Source: Aeromonas finlandensis (GTDB taxonomy: Bacteria; Pseudomonadota; Gammaproteobacteria; Enterobacterales; Aeromonadaceae). Taken from it: a stretch of 44,810 nt of DNA. The stretch is from the NCBI RefSeq assembly GCF_000764645.1, contig NZ_JRGK01000023.1, positions 1-44,810 of the forward strand, given 5' to 3'. Shown here one piece after another: positions 8,121-18,156 of the stretch (position 1 is the stretch's first letter; the number at the start of each line of letters is the position of its first letter). The translations under genes and the position numbers were made by a program. A model generated the notes under the pieces. That model was not told where the DNA came from. It was given only the letters and a program-made list of their open reading frames with translations, and searched no databases.

Positions 8121-8152
8121 AAAGCCCCTTGTGTTGCACAAGGGGCTTTTTT
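8121..8152 (+). terminator. Rho-independent terminator after folA
   Basis: A perfect 13-bp stem AAAGCCCCTTGTG/CACAAGGGGCTTT with a TTG loop, followed by TTTTTT. Confidence 0.92.
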
Positions 8153-8643
8153 CGCACTGGCGGTTTGCCAGAAGCAAGGTGTTCAGCAGGCCGATTATTC
8201 AGAGGTGGCCGCTGGGATCTCACCGCGGCGTTTGAACGCTTCCTCAGACCCTCCTCAGCCCCTTGTCATGTCCCCCAATCTATTCCCATTTCGATCACAA
8301 AATAATTAGATGTGTAATCATTTTGTCTGCCGTGACGATCTGGATGGCGTGTCACTCTCCCATCGCCATTGAGCTGCCTTGACTTGCCACTGTTTTGATT
8401 GTTTTTAAATGGCTTTTTCCAGTGGGAGCTTGTTGGTTATGGCGGTCGTCATGGATAAAACCCGACCCTATCCGGTTTTTATTGATAAAAATAGTCACAT
8501 AAAATCAATGGTTTATTGAGGTGTTTGTTTTGCGGGACTCTCGTGGTTCTTTTGTTTTGGTTGTTTATTGCTTAGTGTATAAAGTAATTGGTTCGCGTTC
8601 GGCAGGTTAATCACCAAGATGTCGACCATGAAAAAAGGGCAGT
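8153..8643. promoter_or_regulatory. AT-rich leader upstream of proV
   Basis: A 490-base gap, AT-rich from about 8280 to 8600, directly upstream of the osmoprotectant operon. No gene is credible here. A TATAAA at 8578-8583 is a possible -10, but the matching -35 is poor. In E. coli proU, a supercoil-sensitive AT-rich promoter region is silenced by H-NS at low osmolarity; the composition and position here are consistent with a similar arrangement, which is inference. A short frame starting at ATG 8628 overlaps the proV start out of frame and was not accepted as a gene. Confidence 0.45.
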
Positions 8644-9840
8644 ATGACAGTCAAACTCGAAGTCAAAGCACTCTATAAAATCTTCGGCGATCAGCCGGAA
8701 AAAGCATTCAAATTGCTGGCGAAAGGGCATGACCGTGCCAGCATCCTGCAAAAGAGCGGACAGACCCTGGGTGTGCAGGGGGTCGATCTGGCCATCCACG
8801 AAGGGGAGATCTTCGTGGTGATGGGCTTGTCCGGCTCAGGCAAATCGACGCTGGTGCGGCTCTTCAACCGCCTTATCGAACCGACCCGTGGTCAGGTGTT
8901 GATCGACGGTGAAGATATTGCCGCCATGTCAGATGGCGAACTGCGTCAGGTGCGGCGCAAGAAGATCAGCATGGTGTTTCAATCCTTTGCCCTGATGCCG
9001 CACCTGAGCGTGCTGGAAAACACCGCCTTCGGGTTGGCGCTGGCCGGTGTGCCACTGGCGGAGCGCCAGCAGAGTGCCCGTCAGGCGCTCCATCAGGTGG
9101 GATTGGGTCAGTGGATTGACGCCTTCCCCGATGCCCTCTCCGGTGGCATGAAACAGCGGGTCGGTCTGGCCCGGGCGCTTGCCAACGACCCGGACATCCT
9201 GCTGATGGATGAGGCCTTCTCCGCGCTGGACCCGCTGATCCGCACCGAGATGCAGGACGAGTTGCTCAAGCTGCAGGCGAGCCAGCAGCGCACCATCGTG
9301 TTTATCTCCCACGATCTGGACGAGGCGATGCGCATCGGCGATCGCATCGCCATCATGCAGGATGGTCAGGTGGTACAGGTCGGCACCCCGGACGAGATCC
9401 TGAGTCAGCCCGCCAACGACTATGTGCGCGCCTTCTTTCGCGGGGTGGATTTGGCCAACGTCTTCAGCGCCCGCGATATCGTCAGTCGCAAGCAGATGCC
9501 GCTTATCAAGAAACACACCACCGACGGGCCGGGCAACGCCCTGCGTCAGCTCAAGGAGCTGGAGCGGGAGTTTGGCTATGTGGTGGATCGCAGCCGCCGC
9601 TTCATCGGCGTCGTCTCGGTCGAGTCGCTCAGTGAGGCCGTGCGTGGCAAGGGGAATCTGGAACAGGCGTTGCTGGCGGATATCCAGCCGATCTTGGCCG
9701 ACACCTCCCTCAATGAACTGATCAGCCAGGTGGCTGCCGCACCCTGTCAGGTGCCCGTGGTCGAGGAGGATGGCACCTATCTGGGGCTCATCTCCAAGGC
9801 CAATCTGCTCAACACCCTGGACAGGAGTACCCCGGTATGA
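8644..9840 (+). CDS. proV: Glycine betaine/proline ABC transporter ATPase ProV
   Basis: The ATP-hydrolysing subunit of the ProU-type osmoprotectant importer, a cytoplasmic-face peripheral protein. The 398 residues match E. coli ProV in length. Domains in order are a family-specific N-terminal helix (about 1-40), an ABC ATPase with Walker [11 protein letters not shown]-loop FQSFALMPH, signature [15 protein letters not shown], Walker [13 protein letters not shown] and switch His in FISHDLDEA, then two CBS repeats (about 275-395) thought to sense ionic strength. Its stop overlaps the proW ATG by four bases. The ATG at 8644 has AAAAAAGGGCAGT upstream. Confidence 0.96.
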   Translation: MTVKLEVKALYKIFGDQPEKAFKLLAKGHDRASILQKSGQTLGVQGVDLAIHEGEIFVVMGLSGSGKSTLVRLFNRLIEPTRGQVLIDGEDIAAMSDGELRQVRRKKISMVFQSFALMPHLSVLENTAFGLALAGVPLAERQQSARQALHQVGLGQWIDAFPDALSGGMKQRVGLARALANDPDILLMDEAFSALDPLIRTEMQDELLKLQASQQRTIVFISHDLDEAMRIGDRIAIMQDGQVVQVGTPDEILSQPANDYVRAFFRGVDLANVFSARDIVSRKQMPLIKKHTTDGPGNALRQLKELEREFGYVVDRSRRFIGVVSVESLSEAVRGKGNLEQALLADIQPILADTSLNELISQVAAAPCQVPVVEEDGTYLGLISKANLLNTLDRSTPV

Positions 9841-10985
9841 AGCTGAACAATCCCCACGCGTTGCTGATCGGCCTGCTGGCATGTTTGCTGCTGGCGAGCC
9901 CCTCCCTGCGGGCTGACGATGTTGATGCTGACCCTTGGGGCGCCGCGGCCACCACCACTGCCGCCGATCCCTGGGGCAGTACCGCCACCGAGGGGGCCGA
10001 CTGGCAAAACCAGATTGCTGTCGTGGATACCGAGGCTGCCGTCGACTGGCTGGATCCTTTCCAGCAGGCGCTGGTGCCGCTGGACCGCTGGGTTGAAGGG
10101 GGTATCGGCTGGCTGGTGGAGAACCTGCGCCCGCTGTTCCAGCTGATCCGCGCGCCGGTGGAGGTGACCCTCAATGCCATGACCCATCTGCTGCAGACGG
10201 TGCCGTCCATCCTGATGATCGGGCTATTGACCCTGATCGCCTGGCAACTGGTCAACGGCCGGATGGCGCTTGGTACCCTCGCCGCGCTGGTCGGGATCGG
10301 GCTGATCGGCGCCTGGTCCGATGCCATGGTGACCCTGTCGCTGGTGCTGACCTCACTCTTCTTCTGCATCCTGATTGGTTTGCCGGTGGGCATTTTGCTG
10401 GCCCGCTGTGAACGGATCTCTCGCTGGACCCGGCCGCTGCTGGATGCGATGCAGACCACTCCGGCTTTCGTCTATCTCATCCCCATCGTCATGCTGTTTG
10501 GCATCGGCAACGTGCCCGGCGTCGTGGTGACCGTGATCTTTGCCCTGCCGCCGATGATCCGTCTCACCATGCTGGGGATAAGACAGGTGCCTGCGGATCT
10601 GGTGGAGGCGGCCCACTCCTTTGGCGCCAGCCCCTCCCAGCTGCTGTTCAAGGTGCAGTTGCCGCTCGCTATGCCCACCATCATGGCGGGGGTCAACCAG
10701 ACCCTGATGCTGTCGCTCTCCATGGTGGTGATCGCCTCGATGATCGCGGTCGGCGGGTTGGGTCAGATGGTGCTGCGCGGCATCGGGCGCCTCGATATGG
10801 GGCTCGCCTCCATTGGCGGCCTCGGCATCGTGCTGCTGGCCATCGTGCTCGACCGTCTGACCCAGGCGATGGGTCAACCGGATCGCAACCGGGTTGGCCG
10901 CTGGTATCAGCGTGGCCCCGTTGCCTTGCTGCTGCGCCTCACTGGCCGCAGCAAATCCATTGATTACAAAGGAGTAAAGGCATGA
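9837..10985 (+). CDS. proW: Glycine betaine/proline ABC transporter permease ProW
   Basis: The membrane permease of the importer. The 382-residue protein has a roughly 95-residue N-terminal tail, then hydrophobic segments and the permease EAA loop ([22 protein letters not shown], about residues 257-280). The core [29 protein letters not shown] is nearly identical to the E. coli family sequence. The tail has two DPWG motifs and an acidic DPFQQAL segment like E. coli. Unlike what I recall of E. coli ProW, it begins with a signal-peptide-like stretch ([21 protein letters not shown], then PSLRA-DD). Its ATG overlaps the proV stop and its stop overlaps the proX start (ATGA at 10982), so the three genes are tightly coupled. 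Confidence 0.95.
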   Translation: MKLNNPHALLIGLLACLLLASPSLRADDVDADPWGAAATTTAADPWGSTATEGADWQNQIAVVDTEAAVDWLDPFQQALVPLDRWVEGGIGWLVENLRPLFQLIRAPVEVTLNAMTHLLQTVPSILMIGLLTLIAWQLVNGRMALGTLAALVGIGLIGAWSDAMVTLSLVLTSLFFCILIGLPVGILLARCERISRWTRPLLDAMQTTPAFVYLIPIVMLFGIGNVPGVVVTVIFALPPMIRLTMLGIRQVPADLVEAAHSFGASPSQLLFKVQLPLAMPTIMAGVNQTLMLSLSMVVIASMIAVGGLGQMVLRGIGRLDMGLASIGGLGIVLLAIVLDRLTQAMGQPDRNRVGRWYQRGPVALLLRLTGRSKSIDYKGVKA

Positions 10986-11998
10986 GCCTCATCACCACAA
11001 CACGCCCCCGTCACTCCTTACTGCTGAACACCCTGTTCTTGAGCTCCTCCCTGCTGAGCCCGCTGGCCATGGCCAGCACCGAGCTGCCAGGGGAGGGGAT
11101 CCGCGTTCAACCCTTGCAGAGCTCATTGCCGGAGGAGACCTTTCAGACCCTGTTGGTCAGCAAGCTGATGGGGCGCCTCGGCTACGACGTCCAGCCGGTG
11201 CAGGAGGTGGATTACAACGTGGCTTATGCCTCTGTGGCGCAGGGGGATGGTACCTTCCTTGCCTTTAACTGGATCCCGCTGCAGGACAACAAGTACCAAC
11301 AGGCGGGGGGAGACAAGGTGTTCTTCCGTCAGGGCACCTATGTGGCCGGTGCAGCGCAGGGATATCTCATCGACAAGCAGACTGCGACCCGATATGGCAT
11401 CACCAATCTGGGGCAGCTCAAGGATCCCAAGCTGGCGGCGCTGTTTGACGGCGATGGGGATGGCAAGGCCGATCTGGTGGGCTGCAACCCGGGCTGGGGC
11501 TGCGAAGAGTCCATCAATCATCATCTGGATGAGTTCGGCCTGACCCCCACCATTACTCACAAGCAGGGTAACTATGCGGCGCTGATCGCCGATACCCGTG
11601 CCCGCTTCCAGAGCGGCAAGCCGGTGCTCTACTACACCTGGACCCCCTACTGGCTCAGCAGCGAGCTGGTACCGGGGCGGGACGTGGTGTGGCTGGAGGT
11701 GTCTGCTGGCACCAAGGATGCCGACAACACCCGCCTGCCCAACGGCAAGAACTACGGTTTTGCCGTCAACACCATGCATATTGTGGCCAACAAAGACTTC
11801 ACCAATGCCAACCCGGCGGCCGCCAAGCTGTTTTCCATCGTCAAGCTGCCGCTGAACGACATCAACATCCAGAACGGGCTGATGAACAAGGGGCAGAACA
11901 CCCAGGCGGATATCGAGCGCCATGTGATGGCCTGGCTCAAGGGGCACGAAGCCCAGGTCAACGACTGGTTGACTCAGGCGCGGGCGGCTGCACAGTAA
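10982..11998 (+). CDS. proX: Glycine betaine-binding periplasmic protein ProX
   Basis: The substrate-binding protein of the importer. The 338-residue precursor has a signal peptide with a long n-region (cleavage near LAMA-ST). It keeps the aromatic-cage signatures of the family: [19 protein letters not shown] and YYTWTPYW, whose tryptophans hold the betaine ammonium group in E. coli ProX. The two cysteines in CNPGWGC are placed like the E. coli disulfide. [11 protein letters not shown] loop looks like an EF-hand-type calcium site and is more acidic than the E. coli equivalent. It is the last gene of proVWX, with a terminator at 12036. Confidence 0.96.
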   Translation: MSLITTTRPRHSLLLNTLFLSSSLLSPLAMASTELPGEGIRVQPLQSSLPEETFQTLLVSKLMGRLGYDVQPVQEVDYNVAYASVAQGDGTFLAFNWIPLQDNKYQQAGGDKVFFRQGTYVAGAAQGYLIDKQTATRYGITNLGQLKDPKLAALFDGDGDGKADLVGCNPGWGCEESINHHLDEFGLTPTITHKQGNYAALIADTRARFQSGKPVLYYTWTPYWLSSELVPGRDVVWLEVSAGTKDADNTRLPNGKNYGFAVNTMHIVANKDFTNANPAAAKLFSIVKLPLNDINIQNGLMNKGQNTQADIERHVMAWLKGHEAQVNDWLTQARAAAQ

Positions 11999-12035
11999 GT
12001 CTTGCCAGCGGGGAACACGCTCCGCTCTCAGCAAT

Positions 12036-12067
12036 AAAAAACGCCCGGCATTTGTCGGGCGCTTTTT
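12036..12067. terminator. Bidirectional terminator between proX and cysH
   Basis: An A-run, CGCCCG/CGGGCG stem with a GCATTTGT loop, and a T-run, placed between convergent proX and cysH. Confidence 0.85.
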
Positions 12068-12096
12068 ATGGTCAGGATCCGGCCTTATCTGCGGGC

Positions 12097-12903
12097 TCAG
12101 ATGCCGGAGCCGCTCTGCTCACCACTTTCCTCGACACTCTCCTCGTGCAGGCCGCACTCGCGCTTGAGGCCGAAGAAGCGGGTCTGCTCCTCGCTCATGC
12201 CGGGCTCCCACTTGGTGGTGGTGTGGACATCGCCCACCGAGAGGTAACCCTGCTCCCACAGTGGGTGGTAGGGGAGGTCGAACTCCTTGAAGTAGTAGAA
12301 GATGTCTTTGTTGCTCCAGTCGATCACCGGCAGGAACTTGAAGCGGCCGCGCTGGATGCCCAGCACCGGCAACTTGCCACGGCTGCCGGACTGCTCCCGG
12401 CGCAGGCCGGAGAACCAGGTCTTGGCCCCCAGCTCATGCAGGGCTCTGTCCATCGGCTCCACCTTGTTGAGCTGGTTGTAGCGGGTGATCCCCTCCACTC
12501 CCTGCTCCCACAGCTTGCCATAACGCGCCTCCTGCCAGGCCGGTGACAACTCGGCCCGGTAGATCTTCAGGTTGAGCGCGAGGCGCTCGGTCAGCTCATC
12601 GATAAAGCGGTAGGTCTCCGGGAAGAGATAACCGGTATCGGTTAGCACCACCGGCACGTCAGCTCGCTCGCGGCTCACTAGATGGAGCATCAGCGCCGCC
12701 TGAATGCCGAAGCTCGATGACAGCAGATGCTCCCCCGGCAGATTGGCCAGGGCCCAGCGCACCCGCTCGGGGGCGCTCATGGTATCCAGCTCCCGGTTGA
12801 GGGGCGCCAGCGCCTCGCTCTGCTCTTCACGGCCGAGGGCCAGCAGTGCCTGCAGGTCAAGGCGGCCATCTTCGGTGACATCAAGCGGCAGATTAAGCAG
12901 CAT
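12097..12903 (-). CDS. cysH: Phosphoadenosine phosphosulfate reductase CysH
   Basis: CysH reduces PAPS to sulfite using thioredoxin. The 268-residue protein has the fold signatures [14 protein letters not shown] and [24 protein letters not shown] for phosphosulfate binding, and the catalytic C-terminal ECGLHE. It lacks the extra CC pairs of iron-sulfur APS reductases, so it is the PAPS-specific thioredoxin-dependent type. Start ATG 12903 follows GAGGGACTTCT and overlaps the end of cysI by 11 bases; a longer frame from 12936 has no ribosome site. It is the last gene of cysJIH. The sulfate-activating genes cysDNC are not in the window. Confidence 0.95.
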   Translation of the reverse strand: MLLNLPLDVTEDGRLDLQALLALGREEQSEALAPLNRELDTMSAPERVRWALANLPGEHLLSSSFGIQAALMLHLVSRERADVPVVLTDTGYLFPETYRFIDELTERLALNLKIYRAELSPAWQEARYGKLWEQGVEGITRYNQLNKVEPMDRALHELGAKTWFSGLRREQSGSRGKLPVLGIQRGRFKFLPVIDWSNKDIFYYFKEFDLPYHPLWEQGYLSVGDVHTTTKWEPGMSEEQTRFFGLKRECGLHEESVEESGEQSGSGI

Positions 12904-14617
12904 AGAAGTCCCTCGCGGAATCGATAACGGGAGCAATCACCCCAACCCGGATCACGAAGTCGCCAAAGCACTCGCCCTGATTGCGCTCTTTTGCCCAGCG
13001 GCCGATCAGCGCGTCCAGTTCGGCCAGGATCTGCGGTTCGGTGATGTTCTCCTGATAGAGGCGCGGAATGCGGGTGCCCTCCAGGTTGCCCCCCAGATGG
13101 AGGTTATAGCGGCCGGGCGCCTTGCCCACCAGACCTACTTCCGCCAGCATGGCGCGGCCGCAGCCGTTGGGGCAGCCGGTGACCCGGAAGATGATGGCGT
13201 CATCCGCCAGTTCGTGCTTGGCCAGCAGCCCTTCAAGGTCGGTGACAAAGGCTGGCAGCATGCGCTCGGCCTCGGCCATCGCCAGCGGGCAGGTGGGCAG
13301 GGCCACGCAGGCCATCGACTGCTTGCGCTGCTCGCTGACACCGTCGTCCAGCAGGCCGTATTGGCGCGCCAGCCCTTCGATGCGGGCTTTCTCGCTGGCA
13401 GGCACCCCGGCGATGATCAGGTTCTGGTTGGCGGTCAGGCGAAAATCCCCCTGATGCACCTTGGCGATCTCCAGCATGCCGGTTTTGAGCGGCTTGCCCG
13501 GGAAGTCCAGCAGGCGTCCATTCTCGATAAACAGGGTGAGGTGATGCTTGCCGTCGATCCCCTCGACCCAACCGAAGCGATCGCCACGGCTGGTAAATTC
13601 GTAGGGACGCACCTCGCCAAACTGGATGCCGGCGCGGCTCTCCACCTCGGCCTTGAACGCCTCGACGCCCACTCGCTCGAGGGTGTACTTGGTCTTGGCG
13701 TTCTTGCGGTTGACCCGGTTGCCCCAGTCGCGCTGGGTGCTGACCACGGCGGCCGCCACCTCCAGCACGTGGGAGAGGGGAATAAAGCCAAAGTCGCTCG
13801 CCTTGCGCGGATAGGTACTGGTGTCGCCGTGGGTCATGGCGAGGCCACCTCCCACCAGCACGTTGAAGCCCACCAGCTTGCCGTGATCGCTAATCGCCAC
13901 GAAGTTGAGATCATTGGCGTGGATATCCACGTCGTTGTGGGGCGGGATCACCACTGTGGTCTTGAATTTGCGCGGCAGGTAGTTGGAACCCAGGATTGGC
14001 TCTTCGTCATCCCCCAGTTTCTCGCCGTCCAGCCAGATCTCCACGTAGGCGCGGGTTTTGGGCAGCAGGTGCTCGGAGATCTTCTTGGCCCACTCGTAGG
14101 CCTCCTGATGCAGCTCTGACTCCACCGGGTTGCTGGTGCAGAGCACGTTGCGGTTCACGTCGCCAGCGGTGGCGATGGAATCGATGCCGGTGCTGTTGAG
14201 GGTTTGGTGCATCAGCTTGATGTCGCGCTTCAATACCCCGTGAAACTGGAAGGTTTGCCGGGTGGTCAGGCGGATGCTGCCATACAGACTGTGCTCCTCG
14301 GCGAACTTGTCGATGATCTGCCACTGGGCAGGGGTGATGATCCCGCCGGGCAGGCGGGCACGCAGCATGACGTTGTGCAGGGGCTCCAGCTTCTGGGCGG
14401 CGCGCTCGGGGCGGATGTCGCGGTCATCTTGCTGGTACATGCCGTGAAAGCGGATCAGCTGGAAGTTGTCGCCGTTGAAGCCGCCGGTGAGCGGGTCCTG
14501 CAGATCCTGCTCTATGGTGCCGCGCAGAAAGTTGCTTTCGCGTTTCAGACGTTCGTTGTCGGCCAGCGGTCCTTCGACCGGTCCCGCTTTTGGGTGAGAA
14601 AGAGGTTGTTTGCTCAT
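12893..14617 (-). CDS. cysI: Sulfite reductase hemoprotein beta subunit CysI
   Basis: The siroheme and [4Fe-4S] subunit, which performs the six-electron reduction of sulfite to sulfide. The 574-residue protein has the duplicated sulfite reductase domains. The cluster and siroheme ligands are in place as CVALPTC (Cys437, Cys443) and CPNGC (Cys482, Cys486). Arginine-rich substrate-site segments are seen around MLRARLPGG and [14 protein letters not shown]. The start at ATG 14617 shares one base with the cysJ stop (TGATG), so CysI synthesis is coupled to CysJ. A TTG one codon upstream is an alternative. Confidence 0.97.
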   Translation of the reverse strand: MSKQPLSHPKAGPVEGPLADNERLKRESNFLRGTIEQDLQDPLTGGFNGDNFQLIRFHGMYQQDDRDIRPERAAQKLEPLHNVMLRARLPGGIITPAQWQIIDKFAEEHSLYGSIRLTTRQTFQFHGVLKRDIKLMHQTLNSTGIDSIATAGDVNRNVLCTSNPVESELHQEAYEWAKKISEHLLPKTRAYVEIWLDGEKLGDDEEPILGSNYLPRKFKTTVVIPPHNDVDIHANDLNFVAISDHGKLVGFNVLVGGGLAMTHGDTSTYPRKASDFGFIPLSHVLEVAAAVVSTQRDWGNRVNRKNAKTKYTLERVGVEAFKAEVESRAGIQFGEVRPYEFTSRGDRFGWVEGIDGKHHLTLFIENGRLLDFPGKPLKTGMLEIAKVHQGDFRLTANQNLIIAGVPASEKARIEGLARQYGLLDDGVSEQRKQSMACVALPTCPLAMAEAERMLPAFVTDLEGLLAKHELADDAIIFRVTGCPNGCGRAMLAEVGLVGKAPGRYNLHLGGNLEGTRIPRLYQENITEPQILAELDALIGRWAKERNQGECFGDFVIRVGVIAPVIDSARDFYAA

Positions 14618-16407
14618 CAATAGACATCCCTTTGATAACGTTTGGCACGACGCAATTCGCTCAAATACTCTTCTGCTTCCTCACGGCTCTTGTGGCCGTG
14701 TTCGGCAATCAGATCCAGCAGGGCTTCCTGCACATCCTTGGCCATCTTGTTGGCGTCACCACACACATAGAAGTGAGCGCCTGCTTCCAGCCACTGATAG
14801 AGTTCCTGGCCCGCTTCACGCAGGCGGTCCTGCACATAAATTTTGTTGGCCTGATCCCGGCTGAAGGCCAGGGAGATCTTCGACAGCAGCCCCGATTTCA
14901 CATAACGCTGCCACTCCACCTGATAGAGGAAATCCTGGGTAAAGTGGGGGTTGCCGAAGAAGAGCCAGTTTTTGCCTTCCGCACCCTGAGCTTCCCGTTC
15001 CTGCATAAAGGCGCGGAACGGGGCGATGCCGGTGCCGGGGCCCACCATGATGACGGGGGTGTCGGGATTGGTGGGCAGGCGGAAGTTGTCGTTGTGCTCG
15101 ACAAACACCCGTACCTCGGTTCCCTCTTCAAGGCGATCAGCGAGGAACGAAGAGGCACCGCCACTGCGCACCGTGCCGTCCTCTTGCGGATAGCGAACCA
15201 CCCCGACGGTCAGGTGCACCTCCTCTTCCACCTCGCTTTGGCTGGAAGCGATGGAGTAGAGGCGCGGGGTGAGGGGGCGCAGCAGCTCGATCAGCTGCTC
15301 GGCCGTGAGGGCGGTCGGGAAGCGTTTCAGTACATTCACAATCTGGGCAGAGGCTACCAGTGCATTGACCTGGGCTTTATCGCCCGCCAGATCTTTCAGC
15401 GCCGCGTTGCCCGCGATCTCGGCAAGCCCTGTGATAAAGCCACCGTGCAGCCGGGTCAGCTCGAAGTGACCGGTCAGTGCGGCGCGCAAGCTGCCGTGGG
15501 CAGTGGCTTCATCGCCAGAGAGGGCAGTCAGGGCCAGCACTTCGCCCACCAGTTCGGCATCGTTGTCGAACCAGACGCCGAGGGCATCACCCGGTTGATA
15601 GGTGAGGCCGGAGTCGGCCAGATTGATCTCGATATGGCGGATATCCTTGGTGGAGTCACGGCCGGTGATCTGCTGATTGACCGACAGACGGGCAGGGAAG
15701 GGGTTCTCCTTGCTGTATTGGCTATGACCAACCGCCTGCTGCACCGCGCTTGCCACATTGTTGCTGGCCGCACCGGTAGAGAGGGTCGCGGTGATGGCGT
15801 TGAGCGCCTGCTCGCCCCAGCTCTTGGCGGCATCCTGATAATCCACATCGAGGCTCGCGAGCTCATAAATCCGCTCGGCCCCGGCGGTGGCGAGGAAGTT
15901 GTCAAAATCTTTGCCGGTCTGGCAGAAAAATTCGTAGGAGCTGTCACCCAGCCCCAGCACCGCGAACTTGAGACCGTCCAGCTTGCCAAGCTTGCCTTTT
16001 TTAAGCTGCTCGAACAGATCGACGGCGCTCTCCGGCGGTTCCCCCTCCCCGTAAGTGCTCACTACCACCAGCAGGTGGCTCTCTTTCTTGAGCTGCTTGG
16101 GTTTGTAGTCGGCCATCGACGCGAGGGTGACAGGTAGGCCGCGGGCCTCGGCCTGTGCCTTGATGGCAGTGGCGACACCTTTGGCGTTGCCGGTCTGGGA
16201 GCCGTAGAGAATGGTCAGGCTGCCACTGGGCGCAGCCAAGGCGGCGCTGGCAGCGACGCTCTGGTGACCGGTTTGGGAGAGGCCGTAGAGATATCCGCTC
16301 ACCCAGGCCAGTTGCTGGGTATTGAGGGTCGAGAGTACCTGACCCAGCTGACGTTGCTGCTCGTCAGAGAGGGGGGATAGGTTGAATGGGGAATCCTTCA
16401 ATTGCAT
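14617..16407 (-). CDS. cysJ: Sulfite reductase flavoprotein alpha subunit CysJ
   Basis: It passes electrons from NADPH through FAD and FMN to CysI. The 596 residues comprise an N-terminal helix region, a flavodoxin FMN domain starting at [16 protein letters not shown] (about residue 65), and a ferredoxin-reductase-like domain with the FAD motif RLYSIASS and the NADPH motifs [18 protein letters not shown] and WLFFGNPH. The C-terminus ends in RYQRDVY, as is typical. Start ATG 16407 is preceded by an in-frame GTG and a weak ribosome site (GAAGACGCG). It is the first gene of cysJIH; a palindrome that could bind a LysR-type regulator lies 60-85 bases upstream. Confidence 0.96.
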   Translation of the reverse strand: MQLKDSPFNLSPLSDEQQRQLGQVLSTLNTQQLAWVSGYLYGLSQTGHQSVAASAALAAPSGSLTILYGSQTGNAKGVATAIKAQAEARGLPVTLASMADYKPKQLKKESHLLVVVSTYGEGEPPESAVDLFEQLKKGKLGKLDGLKFAVLGLGDSSYEFFCQTGKDFDNFLATAGAERIYELASLDVDYQDAAKSWGEQALNAITATLSTGAASNNVASAVQQAVGHSQYSKENPFPARLSVNQQITGRDSTKDIRHIEINLADSGLTYQPGDALGVWFDNDAELVGEVLALTALSGDEATAHGSLRAALTGHFELTRLHGGFITGLAEIAGNAALKDLAGDKAQVNALVASAQIVNVLKRFPTALTAEQLIELLRPLTPRLYSIASSQSEVEEEVHLTVGVVRYPQEDGTVRSGGASSFLADRLEEGTEVRVFVEHNDNFRLPTNPDTPVIMVGPGTGIAPFRAFMQEREAQGAEGKNWLFFGNPHFTQDFLYQVEWQRYVKSGLLSKISLAFSRDQANKIYVQDRLREAGQELYQWLEAGAHFYVCGDANKMAKDVQEALLDLIAEHGHKSREEAEEYLSELRRAKRYQRDVY

Positions 16408-16469
16408 CACACGCGTCTTCCATGGTCTGATTTTTGGCCAGATTAAAGGGCGTGTTGGCTAACAACAAA

Positions 16470-16492
16470 GAATAAAAATATCTTCTTTATTC
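16470..16492. promoter_or_regulatory. Palindrome upstream of cysJ, possible CysB-type site
   Basis: GAATAAA (16470-16476) and TTTATTC (16486-16492) form a perfect 7-bp inverted repeat with a 9-base AT-rich spacer, in the only region where the cysJIH promoter can lie. CysB, a LysR-type regulator, activates this operon in enterics. Assigning the palindrome to CysB is inference. Confidence 0.35.
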
Positions 16493-16533
16493 CATTATTG
16501 AATTTTGAAAGTGATTTTGCGGTAAAGGAGATA

Positions 16534-16565
16534 GAAAAACGCCCCGCAGTTGCGGGGCGTTTTCA
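16534..16565 (-). terminator. Terminator after lysS
   Basis: A 13-bp stem AAAACGCCCCGCA/TGCGGGGCGTTTT with a GT turn. On the minus strand it is followed by a T-run, 42 bases after the lysS stop. Confidence 0.88.
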
Positions 16566-16604
16566 AGCTATCGCGCTCGGGATGGATCCCGGCGGGCATG
16601 AACC

Positions 16605-18140
16605 TTACTTCTGCGGACGCAGGGCCGGGAACAGAATGACGTCGCGGATGGTGTGGCTGTTGGTGAACAGCATTACCAGACGGTCGATACCGATACCCTG
16701 ACCGGCAGTCGGCGGCAGGCCGTGTTCCAGCGCGGTAACGAAGTCGGCGTCGTAGAACATGGCTTCGTCGTCGCCCGCTTCTTTCTGATCAACCTGATCC
16801 TGGAAGCGTTTGGCCTGGTCTTCTGCATCGTTCAGCTCGGAGAAGCCGTTGGCCAGCTCGCGGCCACCGATGAAGAATTCGAAGCGGTCGGTCACGTCCG
16901 GGTTCACGTCGTTGCGGCGAGCCAGCGGAGAGACGGCTGCCGGGTACTCGGTGATGAAGGTCGGTTGCAGCAGCATGTGCTCCACGGTCTCTTCGAAGAT
17001 CGCAGTGATCACGTGGCCCAGTTCCCAACCTTTCATCAGCTCGATGTGCAGACGCTTGGCAACGGCCTTGGCGCTCTCGAGGGTAGCCAGATCGTCCAGA
17101 GTTACATCCGCGTTGAACTTCAGGATGGACTCAACCATGGTGAGGCGCTGGAACGGTTGACCGAAATCGATGGTCAGACCCTCTTCACCCTCTTTGGCGT
17201 AACGGATCTTGGTGTCGCCCAGAATGTCCTGCGCCAGGGTGCGCAGCAGCTCTTCGGTCAGGTCCATCAGATCGATGTAGTCGGCATAGGCCATGTAGAA
17301 CTCGATCATGGTGAACTCGGGGTTGTGACGCACCGAGATACCTTCGTTACGGAAGTTGCGGTTGATCTCGTAGACACGCTCGAAGCCACCGACCACCAGA
17401 CGCTTCAGGTAGAGCTCCGGTGCGATACGCAGGTACATGTCGATGTCCAGCGCATTGTGGTGAGTCACGAACGGACGCGCGGAGGCGCCACCCGGGATGA
17501 CTTGCATCATCGGGGTTTCCACTTCCATGAAGCGCTTGTCGTTGAAGAACTTGCGGATACCGGCAACCACTTTGGTGCGGATCATGAAGGTCTTGCGGGA
17601 CTCTTCGTTGGCGATCAGATCCAGGTAACGCTGGCGGCAGCGAGCTTCCTGGTCGGTCAGGCCTTTGTGCTTCTCAGGCAGCGGACGCAGTGCCTTGGTC
17701 AGCAGGCGGATATCGGAAACGTGAACGGAGAGCTCACCGGTCTGGGTCTTGAACAGGGTACCTTCGACACCGACGATGTCACCCAGATCCCACTTCTTGA
17801 ACTGCTCGTTGTAGAAACCTTCCGGCAGGTCGTCACGGGTGACGTAGACCTGGATCTTGCCGGCCATGTCCTGCAGGGTGGCGAAAGAAGCCTTGCCCAT
17901 GATCCGGCGGGTCATGATGCGACCGGCAATCTTCACCCGTTTACCCAGGCTCGTCAGCTCCTCGGCGCTCTTGTCGTCAAACTCTGCGTGCAGATCGCCG
18001 GAGAGGCTGTCGCGACGGAAGTCGTTGGGGAAAGGATTACCCTGAGCGCGCAGGGCGGCCAGCTTGGAACGACGCTCAGTCATCTCGTTGTTGAGTTCGA
18101 GTGAATGATCGACTTCCGGAGTGGTGGTTTGTTCAGACAT
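16605..18140 (-). CDS. lysS: Lysyl-tRNA synthetase, class II
   Basis: It charges tRNA-Lys. The 511-residue class II enzyme has an N-terminal OB-fold anticodon-binding domain ([20 protein letters not shown], about 67-86), class II motif 2 ([23 protein letters not shown]) and motif 3 ([24 protein letters not shown]) at the C-terminus. The start ATG 18140 follows CAGGAATCACC. It lies 16 bases downstream of prfB, the same arrangement as E. coli prfB-lysS, so both are likely on one transcript ending at 16534. Confidence 0.97.
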   Translation of the reverse strand: MSEQTTTPEVDHSLELNNEMTERRSKLAALRAQGNPFPNDFRRDSLSGDLHAEFDDKSAEELTSLGKRVKIAGRIMTRRIMGKASFATLQDMAGKIQVYVTRDDLPEGFYNEQFKKWDLGDIVGVEGTLFKTQTGELSVHVSDIRLLTKALRPLPEKHKGLTDQEARCRQRYLDLIANEESRKTFMIRTKVVAGIRKFFNDKRFMEVETPMMQVIPGGASARPFVTHHNALDIDMYLRIAPELYLKRLVVGGFERVYEINRNFRNEGISVRHNPEFTMIEFYMAYADYIDLMDLTEELLRTLAQDILGDTKIRYAKEGEEGLTIDFGQPFQRLTMVESILKFNADVTLDDLATLESAKAVAKRLHIELMKGWELGHVITAIFEETVEHMLLQPTFITEYPAAVSPLARRNDVNPDVTDRFEFFIGGRELANGFSELNDAEDQAKRFQDQVDQKEAGDDEAMFYDADFVTALEHGLPPTAGQGIGIDRLVMLFTNSHTIRDVILFPALRPQK

Positions 18141-18156
18141 GGTGATTCCTGCTTGT

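Noticed and set aside
8628..8678. Short leader-peptide frame starting at ATG 8628 and overlapping proV out of frame
   Set aside because: It lacks a good ribosome site, and its composition is simply that of the proV Shine-Dalgarno region; nothing suggests attenuation.
11440..11475. DGDGDG loop in ProX as evidence of a new calcium-regulated transporter
   Set aside because: E. coli ProX has a related NGDGKADL loop at the same place, so it is a family feature with only a slightly richer acidic motif.
12704..14119. Long open frame on the plus strand, opposite cysH/cysI
   Set aside because: It lies wholly antisense to well-conserved cys genes, its translation is low-complexity and family-free, and GC-rich DNA routinely leaves such mirror frames open.
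16653..18104. 483-codon plus-strand frame opposite lysS
   Set aside because: Same reason: antisense shadow of a conserved synthetase with no independent support.
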